This document shows, in pieces, positions 15,845-24,045 of a stretch of 64,000 bases of DNA. Under the pieces are notes generated by a model. That model ran no database searches and was not told where the DNA came from. It was given only the letters and a program-made list of their open reading frames with translations. A program made the position numbers and the translations under genes. The DNA is from Mycobacteroides chelonae (GTDB lineage Bacteria; Actinomycetota; Actinomycetes; Mycobacteriales; Mycobacteriaceae), in the NCBI RefSeq assembly GCF_016767715.1, contig NZ_CP050145.1, positions 310,001 through 374,000 of the forward strand, in the 5' to 3' direction. How positions within the stretch are numbered: the stretch's first letter is position 1; every line of letters begins with the position of its first letter.

Positions 15845-17109
15845 ACCGCACCACCTTTGGCCAGCGCGCGATTGAGGTTGAGGAACGCCGTGTAGTTGGC
15901 GATCACGTCGACCTTGCCGGACGGACAGGCTCTGATGGCCTGAACAGGGTCGTGATGCAAGGTGTGCGTGACGCTGGCATAAGTCAGCCGCACCGCGAGA
16001 TCGGTGCCGCGTTCGCCCGACGCGACGACGGGCGGCACGGTGGTCTGCGGGTTATCGCACGCGAAATGTTCAAAGTTGACATCCCATAGCCAGGACAGGT
16101 CTTCGCCGTCGGGCACCTGCCCGTTGACGGCGATGACGAGTCCGTCGGCGTCGGTGTCCACCATCGACAGCGCTTCCTGCCAGCCGGCCGGATTCTTGGC
16201 CAGCAGCAGTCGGACCGTGTGATCTCCGAGATCAATGCTCCGGTAGCGGCCGGCCACCTGATCGACCGCGGATACGGCATCGACGGCAGGGCCGGGGCGG
16301 GCACCGAGCTCAACTGCCCCGGCCACCGCGAGCGTTGCGTTTCCGCGGTTGGCGGTACCGGGCAGCGTCAGCGACATCGGCAGGCTGATTCCGCTGGGCC
16401 CATAGATGCGGTCGTCGTCGAACCACCAGTCCGGGTCCGGTCGGGAGAAGTCGGTTCCGGTGCTGTGCCAATGGTTTCCGTCGCGGACGATGAGCTCGCC
16501 GCTGCGTGGACAGCTCACCGAATCACCGGCCCAGCCGCCGCCGGCGGCCACCCAGACGACATTCGGGTTGTCGTAGGCCGCCGATGTCATGAGGACGTCA
16601 TCGCAGTTCGCGACGATCACCGCGTCACGGTGCCGGGACAGCCCCTTGCGCAGAGTGCGCTCGATGTTGTTGATCTCGCCGACGCGGTCAAGCTGATCGC
16701 GGCTGAGATTGAGCAGCACGATGACTGCGGGGCGGATCGCGTCGGCGACATGTGGCACATGCATCTCGTCGACCTCGAGCACCGCCAGCTCGGCCTCGCG
16801 GGTTCCGGCCAGTGCCGCCACCAGACCCGCGTCCATGTTCGAGCCCTCGGTGTTGGTGGCCACTGGCCCGGTGGTCGCGAGCGCCGCGGTCAGCATGCGG
16901 GTGGTGGTGGACTTGCCGTTGGTGCCGGTGACTATGGCCGTGCGGCGGCCGACCCCCAGTTCGGCCAGGATGCCGCCGTCGAGTTTGAGGGCAACCAGCC
17001 CGCCGATCATTGACCCCGCGCCGCGGCCACTGACGCGCGAGGCCCAGCGCGCGGCGGAGCCCGCGGCGAGCGCGATTCGGCCGCGCAGCGATAGGTGCTC
17101 GATGGGCAT
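15841..17109 (-). CDS. murT: Lipid II isoglutaminyl synthase, Mur-ligase-like subunit MurT
   Basis: A 422-residue Mur ligase-like ATPase, partner of GatD. The ATP P-loop TGTNGKSTTT is at 61-70, the central domain has VLLNLSRDQLDRVGEI, and the C-terminal DUF1727 region carries VIANYTAFLNLNRAL. In the middle of Gram-positive MurT there is a Cys4 zinc ribbon; here I see only one Cys at that place (VSCPRSGELIV), so the ribbon seems degenerate. TAAACT lies 6 nt before ATG 17109, suggesting a leaderless operon transcript with gatD second. Confidence 0.93.
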   Translation of the reverse strand: MPIEHLSLRGRIALAAGSAARWASRVSGRGAGSMIGGLVALKLDGGILAELGVGRRTAIVTGTNGKSTTTRMLTAALATTGPVATNTEGSNMDAGLVAALAGTREAELAVLEVDEMHVPHVADAIRPAVIVLLNLSRDQLDRVGEINNIERTLRKGLSRHRDAVIVANCDDVLMTSAAYDNPNVVWVAAGGGWAGDSVSCPRSGELIVRDGNHWHSTGTDFSRPDPDWWFDDDRIYGPSGISLPMSLTLPGTANRGNATLAVAGAVELGARPGPAVDAVSAVDQVAGRYRSIDLGDHTVRLLLAKNPAGWQEALSMVDTDADGLVIAVNGQVPDGEDLSWLWDVNFEHFACDNPQTTVPPVVASGERGTDLAVRLTYASVTHTLHHDPVQAIRACPSGKVDVIANYTAFLNLNRALAKGGAV

Positions 17110-17115
17110 CCGCGC

Positions 17116-17121
17116 AGTTTA
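17116..17121 (-). promoter_or_regulatory. -10 element (TAAACT) for murT-gatD
   Basis: Leftward TAAACT is followed by GCGCGG and then ATG 17109. This spacing fits a leaderless murT-gatD mRNA. Confidence 0.45.
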
Positions 17122-17167
17122 TTGGAGGCCCCTGCGAGGCGATGATGTCGCCGTCGGGGAGCGGGTG

Positions 17168-17212
17168 TGCACTGCCCGTGCGACCGGAGGTGATGACCGC
17201 ACGGGCAGTGCA
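17168..17212 (-). terminator. Hairpin, 15-bp perfect stem
   Basis: TGCACTGCCCGTGCG and its exact complement flank a 15-nt loop, between the stop of the PadR-like gene (17223) and the murT promoter. There is no T-run, as is common for mycobacterial terminators. It probably insulates murT from the upstream regulator. Confidence 0.65.
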
Positions 17213-17222
17213 GATCCAGCCT

Positions 17223-17783
17223 CTAGGCGACGGCGCGCTGTAGCGACTGCTTGACGTCGTTGACCGTGGCCAGAAGCGTGGCGCTGGCCTCTGCCAGCTG
17301 CTCCTTCTGCTCGGCAGTACCGGTCAGGGCGATGACGCGCGCCAGCCCGGCAATCTCGGCCAGCCCCGAGCGGAGCTTGAGGACATTGACGAGTTTGGGG
17401 AACAACTTGGTCCGGAGTGCTTGCGCGGTCTGGCTGGTGATGCCCCGCTTCGCGAGCACCTTCCGGCCGAAGTCGGTCAGGGTGGCCACGCCGTCGTCGG
17501 TCTTCACCACGCCGCGATGAGCCAGCCGTTCGAGGACACGCTCGACCACGGGCTCGGGAAGGGTGATCTCACCCTCGGTTGCATCCGAGACACGCTGCAC
17601 GATCTGCGCGGCGCTGGCGGGCCCGTCGAGCAGCAGTGAGGCGGTGACGGCGCGCTTGATGCGGAATCCGAAACCGCCGGGACCGCCGGGGCCGAACCCC
17701 GGGCCGCCAAATCCGGGTCCGCCAAAGCCGGGTCCGCCGAAGGCGGGACCGTGACCTTCGAAGCCTGCGAATGAATCAGACAT
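17223..17783 (-). CDS. PadR-like winged-helix regulator with Gly/Phe-rich N-terminus
   Basis: A 186-residue protein with ATG 17783 behind GAAGGAGAA. Residues 10-42 are Gly/Pro/Phe repeats (FGGPGF three times), followed by a winged-helix domain (AVTASLLLDGPASAAQIVQR, then VVERVLERLAHRGVVKTDDG) and a C-terminal helical part rich in Leu/Ala. The layout matches PadR-like regulators whose N-terminal low-complexity tail is disordered. The upstream gap holds two copies of a 17-bp inverted repeat, so autoregulation is likely. It is divergent from a MarR-type gene. The ligand is unknown. Confidence 0.75.
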   Translation of the reverse strand: MSDSFAGFEGHGPAFGGPGFGGPGFGGPGFGPGGPGGFGFRIKRAVTASLLLDGPASAAQIVQRVSDATEGEITLPEPVVERVLERLAHRGVVKTDDGVATLTDFGRKVLAKRGITSQTAQALRTKLFPKLVNVLKLRSGLAEIAGLARVIALTGTAEQKEQLAEASATLLATVNDVKQSLQRAVA

Positions 17784-17836
17784 CTAATTCTCCTTCTCTG
17801 AAGATCAGGCAGCTGACGTGTTGCCCGCTGAACCTG

Positions 17837-17853
17837 TATCAACTTCCTTGATA
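17837..17853. promoter_or_regulatory. Operator copy 1, TATCAAC-TTC-CTTGATA
   Basis: A 7-3-7 inverted repeat with one mismatch to the consensus TATCAAG-N3-CTTGATA, 54 bp upstream of the PadR-like start. A second copy follows 35 bp further on. Confidence 0.65.
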
Positions 17854-17871
17854 CCTGCGCTGAATCCAACA

Positions 17872-17888
17872 TGTCAAGGTTCTTGATA
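17872..17888. promoter_or_regulatory. Operator copy 2, TGTCAAG-GTT-CTTGATA
   Basis: Second copy of the same 7-3-7 repeat, one mismatch in the left arm. The 35-bp centre-to-centre spacing places both copies about three helical turns apart, which favours cooperative binding. Confidence 0.65.
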
Positions 17889-18077
17889 TGAGTTGGCTGA
17901 GAATTTCGTAGTGAGCGGTAATCCATTGCACGGCAACAGTTTGTTCGCGCTGTCCATGTCGCGGCCTGGTCATCCTCGGTAGAAGGGCCGAGTTGCCTGG
18001 GCTTACCCTCCGAGCGTGCCCAGCCAAAGGGTGCGAGTCTGCGTGCGTCCTGGAAGGTTCATGCCAGGATGCTTGCG

Positions 18078-18515
18078 ATGACTGAATCCGATGAGGTCGA
18101 GCCACTGGGGTACCTGATGTTCCGGGCTGGTGCCGTGATGCGTCCGCAGGTCCTTGCTGCGTTGCGGCCGCTCGGGCTCGGGATGCCGGAGTTCATGTGC
18201 CTGCGGATGCTCAACGAAAGCCCCGGGCGTACCAGCGCTGAGCTGGCGCGCGAACACAACGTCTCGGCACAGGCGATGAATCAGGTTCTCAACGGATTGC
18301 AGAACGTGGCGCTGGTGTCCCGGCCGACGGTGCCGGCCTCGGGGCGAGCATTACCGGCCCGGGTCACCGCCAAGGGCAAGGCGTTACTCAAACGCGTGGA
18401 GTCGGCAATCCGGGCCGCCGAGGACGAGATGTTCGGCCGCTTGAGCGCCGAGGATCAGGGCGAACTCAGACGGATACTGGGGCGACTGATCGACGCTACC
18501 GGCGAAAACGCGTGA
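18078..18515 (+). CDS. MarR-family transcriptional regulator
   Basis: A 145-residue winged-helix regulator. Helices around MPEFMCLRMLNESPGRTSAELAREH and NVSAQAMNQVLNGL form the DNA-recognition unit; the wing contains RPTVPASGRALPARVTAKG. ATG 18078 has AGGA 8 nt upstream; ATG 18069, in frame, is possible. It ends 51 bp before the kinase-dehydrogenase pair and could be read into it. The kinase has its own -10 element and a palindrome, so co-regulation rather than one operon is suggested. Confidence 0.85.
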   Translation: MTESDEVEPLGYLMFRAGAVMRPQVLAALRPLGLGMPEFMCLRMLNESPGRTSAELAREHNVSAQAMNQVLNGLQNVALVSRPTVPASGRALPARVTAKGKALLKRVESAIRAAEDEMFGRLSAEDQGELRRILGRLIDATGENA

Positions 18516-18528
18516 CCATCCACCCAAC

Positions 18529-18542
18529 CAACCAGCCGGTTG
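18529..18542. promoter_or_regulatory. Imperfect palindrome CAACCAGCCGGTTG
   Basis: Fourteen bases with only the two inner pairs breaking dyad symmetry, located just upstream of the -10 element at 18554. A repressor bound here would cover the -35 region of the kinase-dehydrogenase pair. The cognate regulator is not identifiable from sequence. Confidence 0.45.
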
Positions 18543-18553
18543 AGGTACGCGGC

Positions 18554-18559
18554 TAGGGT
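18554..18559 (+). promoter_or_regulatory. -10 element (TAGGGT) for the kinase gene
   Basis: TAGGGT ends 7 nt before GTG 18567, with no ribosome-binding site, consistent with leaderless transcription. Confidence 0.45.
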
Positions 18560-18566
18560 AACGCGT

Positions 18567-19607
18567 GTGTTCCGCGCCACAGCCGAGACGACGACGCAAG
18601 ACTGGTCGGCGCTGTCGTCCTGGGTAGCGCGGCAGGGACACGTCCTCGATGCCTCGGCGGCGCGACAGTTCGCGGGCGGTAAGGCCAATCTGAACTATCT
18701 GGTGGCCCTCGACGGACGGCCGGCTGTGTTTCGCCGCCCACCCGCTGGCCCGATCGCCGAGGGCGCCAACGATATGGCGCGCGAATGGCGGGTGCTCTCG
18801 AGGCTCAATGCGGGATTCGCCCTGGCTCCGCGAGGCTTGTTGTATTGCGATGATCTTGACGTGCTCGGCGCCCCCTTCCAGTTTCTGGAGTATCGCGAGG
18901 GGTTGGTAATCGGTGGAGAACTGCCGGCAGGTCTTCCGGGCGAGGCTCCGGAGCGCATCACTGCCACCTTGATCGAGGCGATGACCTCGCTGCACGCGGT
19001 GAAGCCGGAATCGGTGGGTTTGGGCGATCTCGGCAAGCCCGAGGGCTTCCTTGAACGTCAGCTCGCCGGCTGGACCCGCCGGGCACATGCGGTGTGGCCC
19101 GAGGGGTTGCCTGCCGTCGTCACGAACCTGACCTCGCGGCTGGAACAGCAGATCCCCGAGCAGTCGCGGGTCTCGCTACTGCATATGGACCTCAAACTCG
19201 ACAACATGCTCGTCGACCGGGAAACGTTGTCGCCCAACGCCGTGATCGATTGGGATATGGCCACCCGGGGCTGCCCGCTCTTCGACCTGGCAATTCTGGC
19301 GTCGTACTGGATGGAGCCGGGGGACCCGACCGCGGTGCGTGCCGTCAACCAGATGCCGACCACGACAACAGGGTTCGCGAGTCGTCGGGATGTCATCGAT
19401 TCCTACTTCACGGTGGCTGGAATGCGGCCGCGACCGTTGCACTGGCAGGTGGCGTGTGCGCGGCTCCGTTTGGGTGTCGCGTGGATGCAGCTGTACCGCA
19501 AGTGGCAGTGCGGTGACCTCGTCGGTGCCGGATACGCGGATTTCGAAGACATCGCCATGGCTGTCCTTAGTTGGGCGGCAACACAATTCACCGAGGGAGA
19601 AATATGA
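18567..19607 (+). CDS. APH-fold kinase paired with an acyl-CoA dehydrogenase (LvaA/ACAD10-like)
   Basis: A 346-residue phosphotransferase-fold protein with the N-lobe sequence GGKANLNYLV, catalytic loop LLHMDLKLDNMLVD and metal motif VIDWDMATRGCPLFDLA. It belongs to the group found fused to acyl-CoA dehydrogenase in human ACAD10/ACAD11 and beside one in bacterial 4-hydroxyacid (levulinate) catabolism, where the kinase phosphorylates a 4-hydroxyacyl-CoA. Here the dehydrogenase gene follows with a 4-nt ATGA overlap, so coupled translation is certain enough to infer a joint pathway. GTG 18567 is chosen from the -10 spacing; a TTG at 18540 is in frame. The substrate is inferred from the family. 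Confidence 0.82.
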   Translation: MFRATAETTTQDWSALSSWVARQGHVLDASAARQFAGGKANLNYLVALDGRPAVFRRPPAGPIAEGANDMAREWRVLSRLNAGFALAPRGLLYCDDLDVLGAPFQFLEYREGLVIGGELPAGLPGEAPERITATLIEAMTSLHAVKPESVGLGDLGKPEGFLERQLAGWTRRAHAVWPEGLPAVVTNLTSRLEQQIPEQSRVSLLHMDLKLDNMLVDRETLSPNAVIDWDMATRGCPLFDLAILASYWMEPGDPTAVRAVNQMPTTTTGFASRRDVIDSYFTVAGMRPRPLHWQVACARLRLGVAWMQLYRKWQCGDLVGAGYADFEDIAMAVLSWAATQFTEGEI

Positions 19608-20785
19608 TCGATTTCAGCGTTCCGGAAGAGTTGGCCGCGAAGGCACAGCGGGTGCGTGAGTTCGTCACCGACATTGTGATTCCCTACGAGCGCGATCCTC
19701 GGCTGACTGCGCACGGACCCACCGATGAACTGCGCGCCGAGCTTGTCGGCAAGGCCCGAGATGCCGGGCTGCTGACCGTGCAGGCGCCGGAATCCTATGG
19801 GGGTTGGGGCCTTTCGCATATCGGTCAAGCCGTGATCTTCGAGGCGGCGGGCTGGTCCACTTTGGGCCCCATCGCGATGAACTGCGCCGCGCCCGATGAA
19901 GGCAACATGTTCCTGCTCGGCAAGATCACCAACGAGGAGCAGTCGGAGAAATTCCTGCGCCCCGTCATCGAGGGGTATCAGCGCTCGGCGTTCGCGATGA
20001 CCGAACCCGATGGCGCCGGATCGGACCCGTCACAGCTCAAGACCTCTGCCACCTTCGATGGCCAGAACTTCGTCATCAACGGGCGTAAGTGGCTCATCAC
20101 CGGCGCGCGCGGCGCCAAGACGTGGATCATCATGGCCAACCTGGAGGCCAACGATCATCTGCCCGAGGGGCCCACGCTGTTCTTGTGTGACGGTGAGACC
20201 GAAGGCATTGTGATCGAACGGATCATGAACACGATGGACCGCAACTACGCCGAGGGGCACGCGGTGGTGCGGTTCGACAATCTGACTCTGCCGCGGGAGG
20301 CGCTGCTCGGGGAGACCGGCCAGGCCTTCCGGTACGCGCAGCTGCGGCTCGCACCGGCGCGGTTGACGCACTGTATGCGTTGGCTCGGGGCCGCCGCCCG
20401 CGCTCAGGACATCGCCGTGAACTACGCGCGCACCCGGACCTCGTTCGGTAAGACCATCGGCGAGCATCAGGGAGTCTCCTTCATGCTCGCCGACAATGAG
20501 ATCGCGCTGCATCAATGTCGTCTCACCATCTGGCACGCCTGCTGGATGATGGACAACGGCGCCAAGGGGCGTCACGAGAGCTCGATGGCCAAGTCGTTCG
20601 TGTCCGAGGAGCTGTTCAAGGTCACCGACCGGTGTGTGCAGGTGCTCGGCGGTATCGGCATCAGTGACGAGACGCCGGTGGAGATGATCTTCCGCGATAT
20701 GCGTGCCTTCCGTCTGTACGACGGCCCCACCGAGGTGCACAAGTACGCCATCGGCCGTCAGGTGTTGCGTACCCCGCGCGCCTAG
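19604..20785 (+). CDS. Acyl-CoA dehydrogenase (LvaC/ACAD11-like partner of the kinase)
   Basis: A 393-residue flavoprotein with the signature FAMTEPDGAGSDPSQLKTSA for flavin/acyl binding and the C-terminal VTDRCVQVLGGIGISDETPV. ATG 19604 overlaps the kinase stop and follows GGGAGAAAT. In ACAD10/11-type systems this partner converts the phosphorylated 4-hydroxyacyl-CoA to an enoyl-CoA that enters beta-oxidation. An ordinary dehydrogenase is possible, but the coupling to a kinase argues for the special role. Confidence 0.85.
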   Translation: MIDFSVPEELAAKAQRVREFVTDIVIPYERDPRLTAHGPTDELRAELVGKARDAGLLTVQAPESYGGWGLSHIGQAVIFEAAGWSTLGPIAMNCAAPDEGNMFLLGKITNEEQSEKFLRPVIEGYQRSAFAMTEPDGAGSDPSQLKTSATFDGQNFVINGRKWLITGARGAKTWIIMANLEANDHLPEGPTLFLCDGETEGIVIERIMNTMDRNYAEGHAVVRFDNLTLPREALLGETGQAFRYAQLRLAPARLTHCMRWLGAAARAQDIAVNYARTRTSFGKTIGEHQGVSFMLADNEIALHQCRLTIWHACWMMDNGAKGRHESSMAKSFVSEELFKVTDRCVQVLGGIGISDETPVEMIFRDMRAFRLYDGPTEVHKYAIGRQVLRTPRA

Positions 20786-20819
20786 AGCGGCTTGTCGGTC
20801 CCACATGCCATCCTGAGTC

Positions 20820-21803
20820 ATGCCGATCTGGGGGCAGACGCCCGACCACAGCCCCAAGTGGGTAGTGGTTGACCTGGAGACTTCCGGCTTTCAGCCAGGT
20901 CGGGCGCGTGTCATCAGTGTCGCGGCGTTGGCACTGGATGCCGACGGAAGCATCACCGACAGTGTGGTGAGTCTGCTGAATCCGGGTGTTGATCCGGGCC
21001 CCACGCATGTGCACGGCCTCACTCCGGAGATGCTGGAGGGACAGCCCGAGTTCGCCGATATCGTCCCTGACCTCATCGCGCTGCTGCGAGGCCGGACACT
21101 GGTCGCCCACAACGTCGGGTTCGACTACTCGTTCCTGGCGGCGGAGGCCGAACTGGCCGGTGCCGAGCTGCCCACCGAGGCGGTGATGTGCACGGTTGAG
21201 CTGACCCGGCGTCTCGACCTGGATACGCCCAATCTGCGGCTGGAAACCCTCGCCGCGCATTGGGGCGTCGAGCAGCTCAAGGCCCATGACGCGTATGACG
21301 ACGCTCGGGTACTGGCCGAGGTATTGCCGAAGGTGCTTGACCGCGCGCGGGAACGGGGAACGTGGCTCCCTATCCGCGAGACCACCCGCAAGCGCTGGCC
21401 CAACGGCCGTGTGACACACGAGGAGCTGCGCTCCCTCAAGACCGTGGCGTCTCGTCAGCCGTGTCACTGGCTCAATCCCGGCCCGTTCGTCGCCGGTCAG
21501 CCGCTGGTGCAGGGCATGCGGGTGGCCTTGAGCTCCGAGGTCGCTCGCACGCATGAGGAGCTGGTCGAGCAGATCATGCAGGCCGGCCTCGCCTATGCCG
21601 ACACGGTCGACGAAGACACCTCGGTGGTGATCTGTAACCAGCCAAATCCCAAGCAGGGTAAGGGATTTCATGCCCGGTCGCTCGGCGTGCCGCTGCTGGA
21701 TGACGAGACGTTCATGACCGAGGTGCGGCGCGTTGTCGGCGGTACCGATGTCGAGCAGTTCACGGTTCCCAGCCGCGCCGGAGCGCAGTACTCACTGTTC
21801 TGA
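20820..21803 (+). CDS. DEDDh 3'-5' exonuclease with C-terminal BRCT-like region (Rv3711c type)
   Basis: A 327-residue DnaQ-like exonuclease. DEDDh residues are seen in VVVDLETSGF (D18, E20), LVAHNVGFDYSFL and AHDAYDDARV. Residues about 230-310 look like a BRCT domain (LVQGMRVALSSEVARTHEEL, then TSVVICNQPNPKQGKGFHAR). Proteins of this type are annotated as DNA polymerase III epsilon-like, but in mycobacteria they are not the main replicative proofreader. It shares a TGATG stop-start with the lipoprotein hydrolase downstream. Confidence 0.9.
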   Translation: MPIWGQTPDHSPKWVVVDLETSGFQPGRARVISVAALALDADGSITDSVVSLLNPGVDPGPTHVHGLTPEMLEGQPEFADIVPDLIALLRGRTLVAHNVGFDYSFLAAEAELAGAELPTEAVMCTVELTRRLDLDTPNLRLETLAAHWGVEQLKAHDAYDDARVLAEVLPKVLDRARERGTWLPIRETTRKRWPNGRVTHEELRSLKTVASRQPCHWLNPGPFVAGQPLVQGMRVALSSEVARTHEELVEQIMQAGLAYADTVDEDTSVVICNQPNPKQGKGFHARSLGVPLLDDETFMTEVRRVVGGTDVEQFTVPSRAGAQYSLF

Positions 21804-22954
21804 TGCGCCGAATCCTCTGTGCGGTACTTGCGCTTGCGCTGCTCGTCAGCGGGTGTGGGACACACTCGGGCATTGCCGTCGCAGACCTGGACGCGCAGAC
21901 GTCGGCCAAGCTCGACACCGCCATCAATGAGGTGCTCTCGAGCGCGGCGGTTCCCGGCGCGATCGTCGGGGTGTGGGGACCCAAGGGGCAGTATGTACGG
22001 GCATTCGGGCTCGCGAACACGACGACCCGCGCACCGATGCGTACCGATTTCTATCACCGAATCGGCAGTGTGACAAAGACCTTCACGGTTACCGCGGTGC
22101 TGCAGCTTGTCGATGAGGGCAAGGTGGGACTCGATGATCCGATTGCCAAGTATGTCGACAAGGTTCCGGGCGGCGACAAGATCACCCTGCGTCAGCTCGC
22201 CCGGATGCAGAGCGGACTGTTCAACTATTCGATGTCCTTGGTCTTCAACCGTGACCTGGAGGCCGATCCACGGCGCCGCTACAGCACCCAACAGCTACTC
22301 GATTACGCATTCGCGCAACCGCCCAATTTCCCTGCGGGCCAGGGCTACGAGTACAGCAACACCAACGCCGTGCTGTTGGGACAGGTGGTCGAGAAGGTCA
22401 GTGGGCAGAGCCTGCCGGCATTCGTGCGCGAGCACATCACCGAGCCACTCGGCTTGAAACACAGCAGTTTCCCCGACACCAGCACCATCCCCGATCCGCA
22501 CGCGCAGGGATACACGCAGCTGACGCCGACCGGGCCGCTCATCGACAGCACGGATTGGAGTCCGTCGTGGGCGTCCTGGGCGGGCGCGATGATCTCGACG
22601 CTCGAGGACCTGCGGATCTGGGTGCCCGCGCTGGCAACGGGCAAGCTTCTGACCCCGGCCACCCAGCAGCAGCGGTTGCAGACCGTGGCGATGCCGCCGG
22701 TTCCCGAAGATATCCGTTACGGCCTGGGGATTTTCGATGCGCATGGATGGATCGGCCACAACGGCAGCATCCCCGGTTACCAGACGCTCGCCATCTACTC
22801 GCCCGCCGAACAGACCACCGTGGTGGCGCTACTCAATACCGACGTGGCCAAGCAACCCGCGCAGCCCAGCACCTTGTTCGGTACCGCTATCACCAAGGTG
22901 ATCAGTCCGGATCACGTCTTCCTGTTGGAGAACGCGATTCCCCAGCCGCGCTGA
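21803..22954 (+). CDS. Lipoprotein serine hydrolase (class C beta-lactamase/esterase fold)
   Basis: A 383-residue beta-lactamase-family protein with signal peptide and lipobox VSGC (Cys18). Catalytic motifs: SVTK (Ser89, Lys92), Tyr-Ser-Asn in YEYSNTN, and HNGS in place of the third-box KTG. The family covers D,D-carboxypeptidases, esterases and class C lactamases; His-Asn-Gly in box three is common in the esterase-type members. Its start overlaps the exonuclease stop by one base (TGATG). It is convergent with rpsR. Confidence 0.85.
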   Translation: MRRILCAVLALALLVSGCGTHSGIAVADLDAQTSAKLDTAINEVLSSAAVPGAIVGVWGPKGQYVRAFGLANTTTRAPMRTDFYHRIGSVTKTFTVTAVLQLVDEGKVGLDDPIAKYVDKVPGGDKITLRQLARMQSGLFNYSMSLVFNRDLEADPRRRYSTQQLLDYAFAQPPNFPAGQGYEYSNTNAVLLGQVVEKVSGQSLPAFVREHITEPLGLKHSSFPDTSTIPDPHAQGYTQLTPTGPLIDSTDWSPSWASWAGAMISTLEDLRIWVPALATGKLLTPATQQQRLQTVAMPPVPEDIRYGLGIFDAHGWIGHNGSIPGYQTLAIYSPAEQTTVVALLNTDVAKQPAQPSTLFGTAITKVISPDHVFLLENAIPQPR

Positions 22955-22961
22955 TCGGGTG

Positions 22962-23207
22962 TCAGGCGTAGGGCAGTAGCGCCATCTCGCGGGCGTTCTT
23001 GATCGCGGTGGCGACCTGGCGCTGCTGTTGCACGGTCAGGCCTGTCACCCGGCGGGCACGGATCTTGCCGCGCTCGGATATGAACAGGCGCAGGGTGTTG
23101 GTGTCTTTGTAGTCGACCTCTGAAAGACCCAATTTGGCAAAGAGATTGGGCTTGGGTTTGGTATCGGCGACCTTGGCGCGACGATTGCGGGATGTCTTGG
23201 CGGCCAT
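22962..23207 (-). CDS. rpsR2: 30S ribosomal protein S18, zinc-independent paralogue
   Basis: An 81-residue S18. It lacks the CxxC zinc ligands of the housekeeping form, so it is the C-minus paralogue made in zinc starvation. The core reads [20 protein letters not shown] then [20 protein letters not shown]. It is last gene of the rpmB-rpmG-rpsN-rpsR operon, order as in Rv2058c-Rv2055c. ATG 23207 overlaps the rpsN stop by one base; the GTG at 23210 is less likely. Confidence 0.95.
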   Translation of the reverse strand: MAAKTSRNRRAKVADTKPKPNLFAKLGLSEVDYKDTNTLRLFISERGKIRARRVTGLTVQQQRQVATAIKNAREMALLPYA

Positions 23208-23512
23208 CACCAGCTCGCTTTCCGGACGCCGGGCAGCGACCCGTCGTGCACGAGTTCACGGACTCGCACGCGGGACAGTCCGAACTTGCGCAGATAACCA
23301 CGGGGCCGGCCGTCCACCGCATCGCGGTTGCGCAGCCGCACCGCGCTGGCATCGCGCGGCTGGCGTGCCAGCTCGGCCTGTGCCGCTATGCGCTGCTCCT
23401 TGGTGCTCAATGGCTGCCGGATGATCTCCTTGAGCTCTGCGCGCCGCTCGGCATAGCGCTCGACGATGGCGCGGCGCTGCTCGTTCTTGGCGATCTTGGA
23501 TTTCTTGGCCAT
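23207..23512 (-). CDS. rpsN2: 30S ribosomal protein S14, zinc-independent long form
   Basis: The 101-residue long S14 without the CxxC pairs of the short zinc form. The N-terminal [20 protein letters not shown] and C-terminal [20 protein letters not shown] are diagnostic. It sits one base behind rpmG and overlaps rpsR, so the operon is tightly coupled. Expected to be repressed by Zur when zinc is plentiful and to replace the zinc-containing S14 when it is not. Confidence 0.95.
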   Translation of the reverse strand: MAKKSKIAKNEQRRAIVERYAERRAELKEIIRQPLSTKEQRIAAQAELARQPRDASAVRLRNRDAVDGRPRGYLRKFGLSRVRVRELVHDGSLPGVRKASW

Positions 23513-23513
23513 C

Positions 23514-23678
23514 TCAGCGCTCCTCTCTGAATTCCACGTGCTTACGCACTACGGGGTCGTACTTGCGCAGCACCATCCGGTCCGGATCGTTGCGCCGGTT
23601 CTTGCGGGTGACATACGTGTACCCGGTGCCCGCGGTCGACCGCAGCTTCACAATGGGGCGGATCTCGTTGCGCGCCAT
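23514..23678 (-). CDS. rpmG1: 50S ribosomal protein L33, zinc-independent paralogue
   Basis: A 54-residue L33: [20 protein letters not shown] at the start, [16 protein letters not shown] in the middle and [11 protein letters not shown] at the end. No Cys is present, so the zinc ribbon is lost. ATG 23678 overlaps the rpmB stop by one base (TGATG). Confidence 0.93.
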   Translation of the reverse strand: MARNEIRPIVKLRSTAGTGYTYVTRKNRRNDPDRMVLRKYDPVVRKHVEFREER

Positions 23679-23914
23679 CAGAACTTCCGTCCCTGCGCGC
23701 GCAGCCGTGCCACCACGGCCTCGATACCGTCTCGGTCGATCACCTTCATGCCCTTGGTGCTCACCCGGAGCTTGATGCGCCGGTCCTCCGAGGGCAGGTA
23801 GTACGTCTTGAGCTGGATGTTGGGTGACCAGCGGCGACGGGTGCGGCGGTGTGAATGCGACACCGCGTTACCGAAGCCCGGCGACCGTCCGGTCACCTCG
23901 CAATGCGCGGACAA
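23678..23914 (-). CDS. rpmB2: 50S ribosomal protein L28, zinc-independent paralogue
   Basis: A 78-residue L28, the normal family length. The TTG at 23914 is chosen because GGAGG (23919-23923 on the complement) is placed ideally and the product then starts SAHCEVTGR after the initiator Met, as in homologues; the in-frame ATG at 23929 would add five unconserved residues and leave its own Shine-Dalgarno weak. Only one Cys remains of the zinc motif. It is first gene of the operon downstream of the Zur boxes. Confidence 0.93.
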   Translation of the reverse strand: MSAHCEVTGRSPGFGNAVSHSHRRTRRRWSPNIQLKTYYLPSEDRRIKLRVSTKGMKVIDRDGIEAVVARLRAQGRKF

Positions 23915-23936
23915 CGGACCTCCATTCATGCCCATT

Positions 23937-23958
23937 TGATAATGGGAATCGTTTTCGA
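23937..23958. promoter_or_regulatory. Zur box 1
   Basis: On the minus strand TCGAAAACGATTCCCATTATCA, close to the mycobacterial Zur consensus (about 18 of 22 positions as I remember it). It lies 23 bp upstream of the rpmB start, in the divergent region, and shares the core TAATGRRAATCGTTT with box 2. Confidence 0.7.
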
Positions 23959-23991
23959 CAAGTGTTGCCTGGGACTGTACCGTGAAGCTGT

Positions 23992-24013
23992 TAGTAATGA
24001 AAATCGTTTGCAT
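23992..24013. promoter_or_regulatory. Zur box 2
   Basis: TAGTAATGAAAATCGTTTGC followed by AT, 33 bp upstream of the CobW-like start. It agrees with box 1 at 14 of 22 positions. Two boxes in one divergent region suggest that each direction has its own operator. Confidence 0.7.
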
Positions 24014-24045
24014 TTAGGTGCAAAAGGGCTGGAAAAGGGAGAGTC

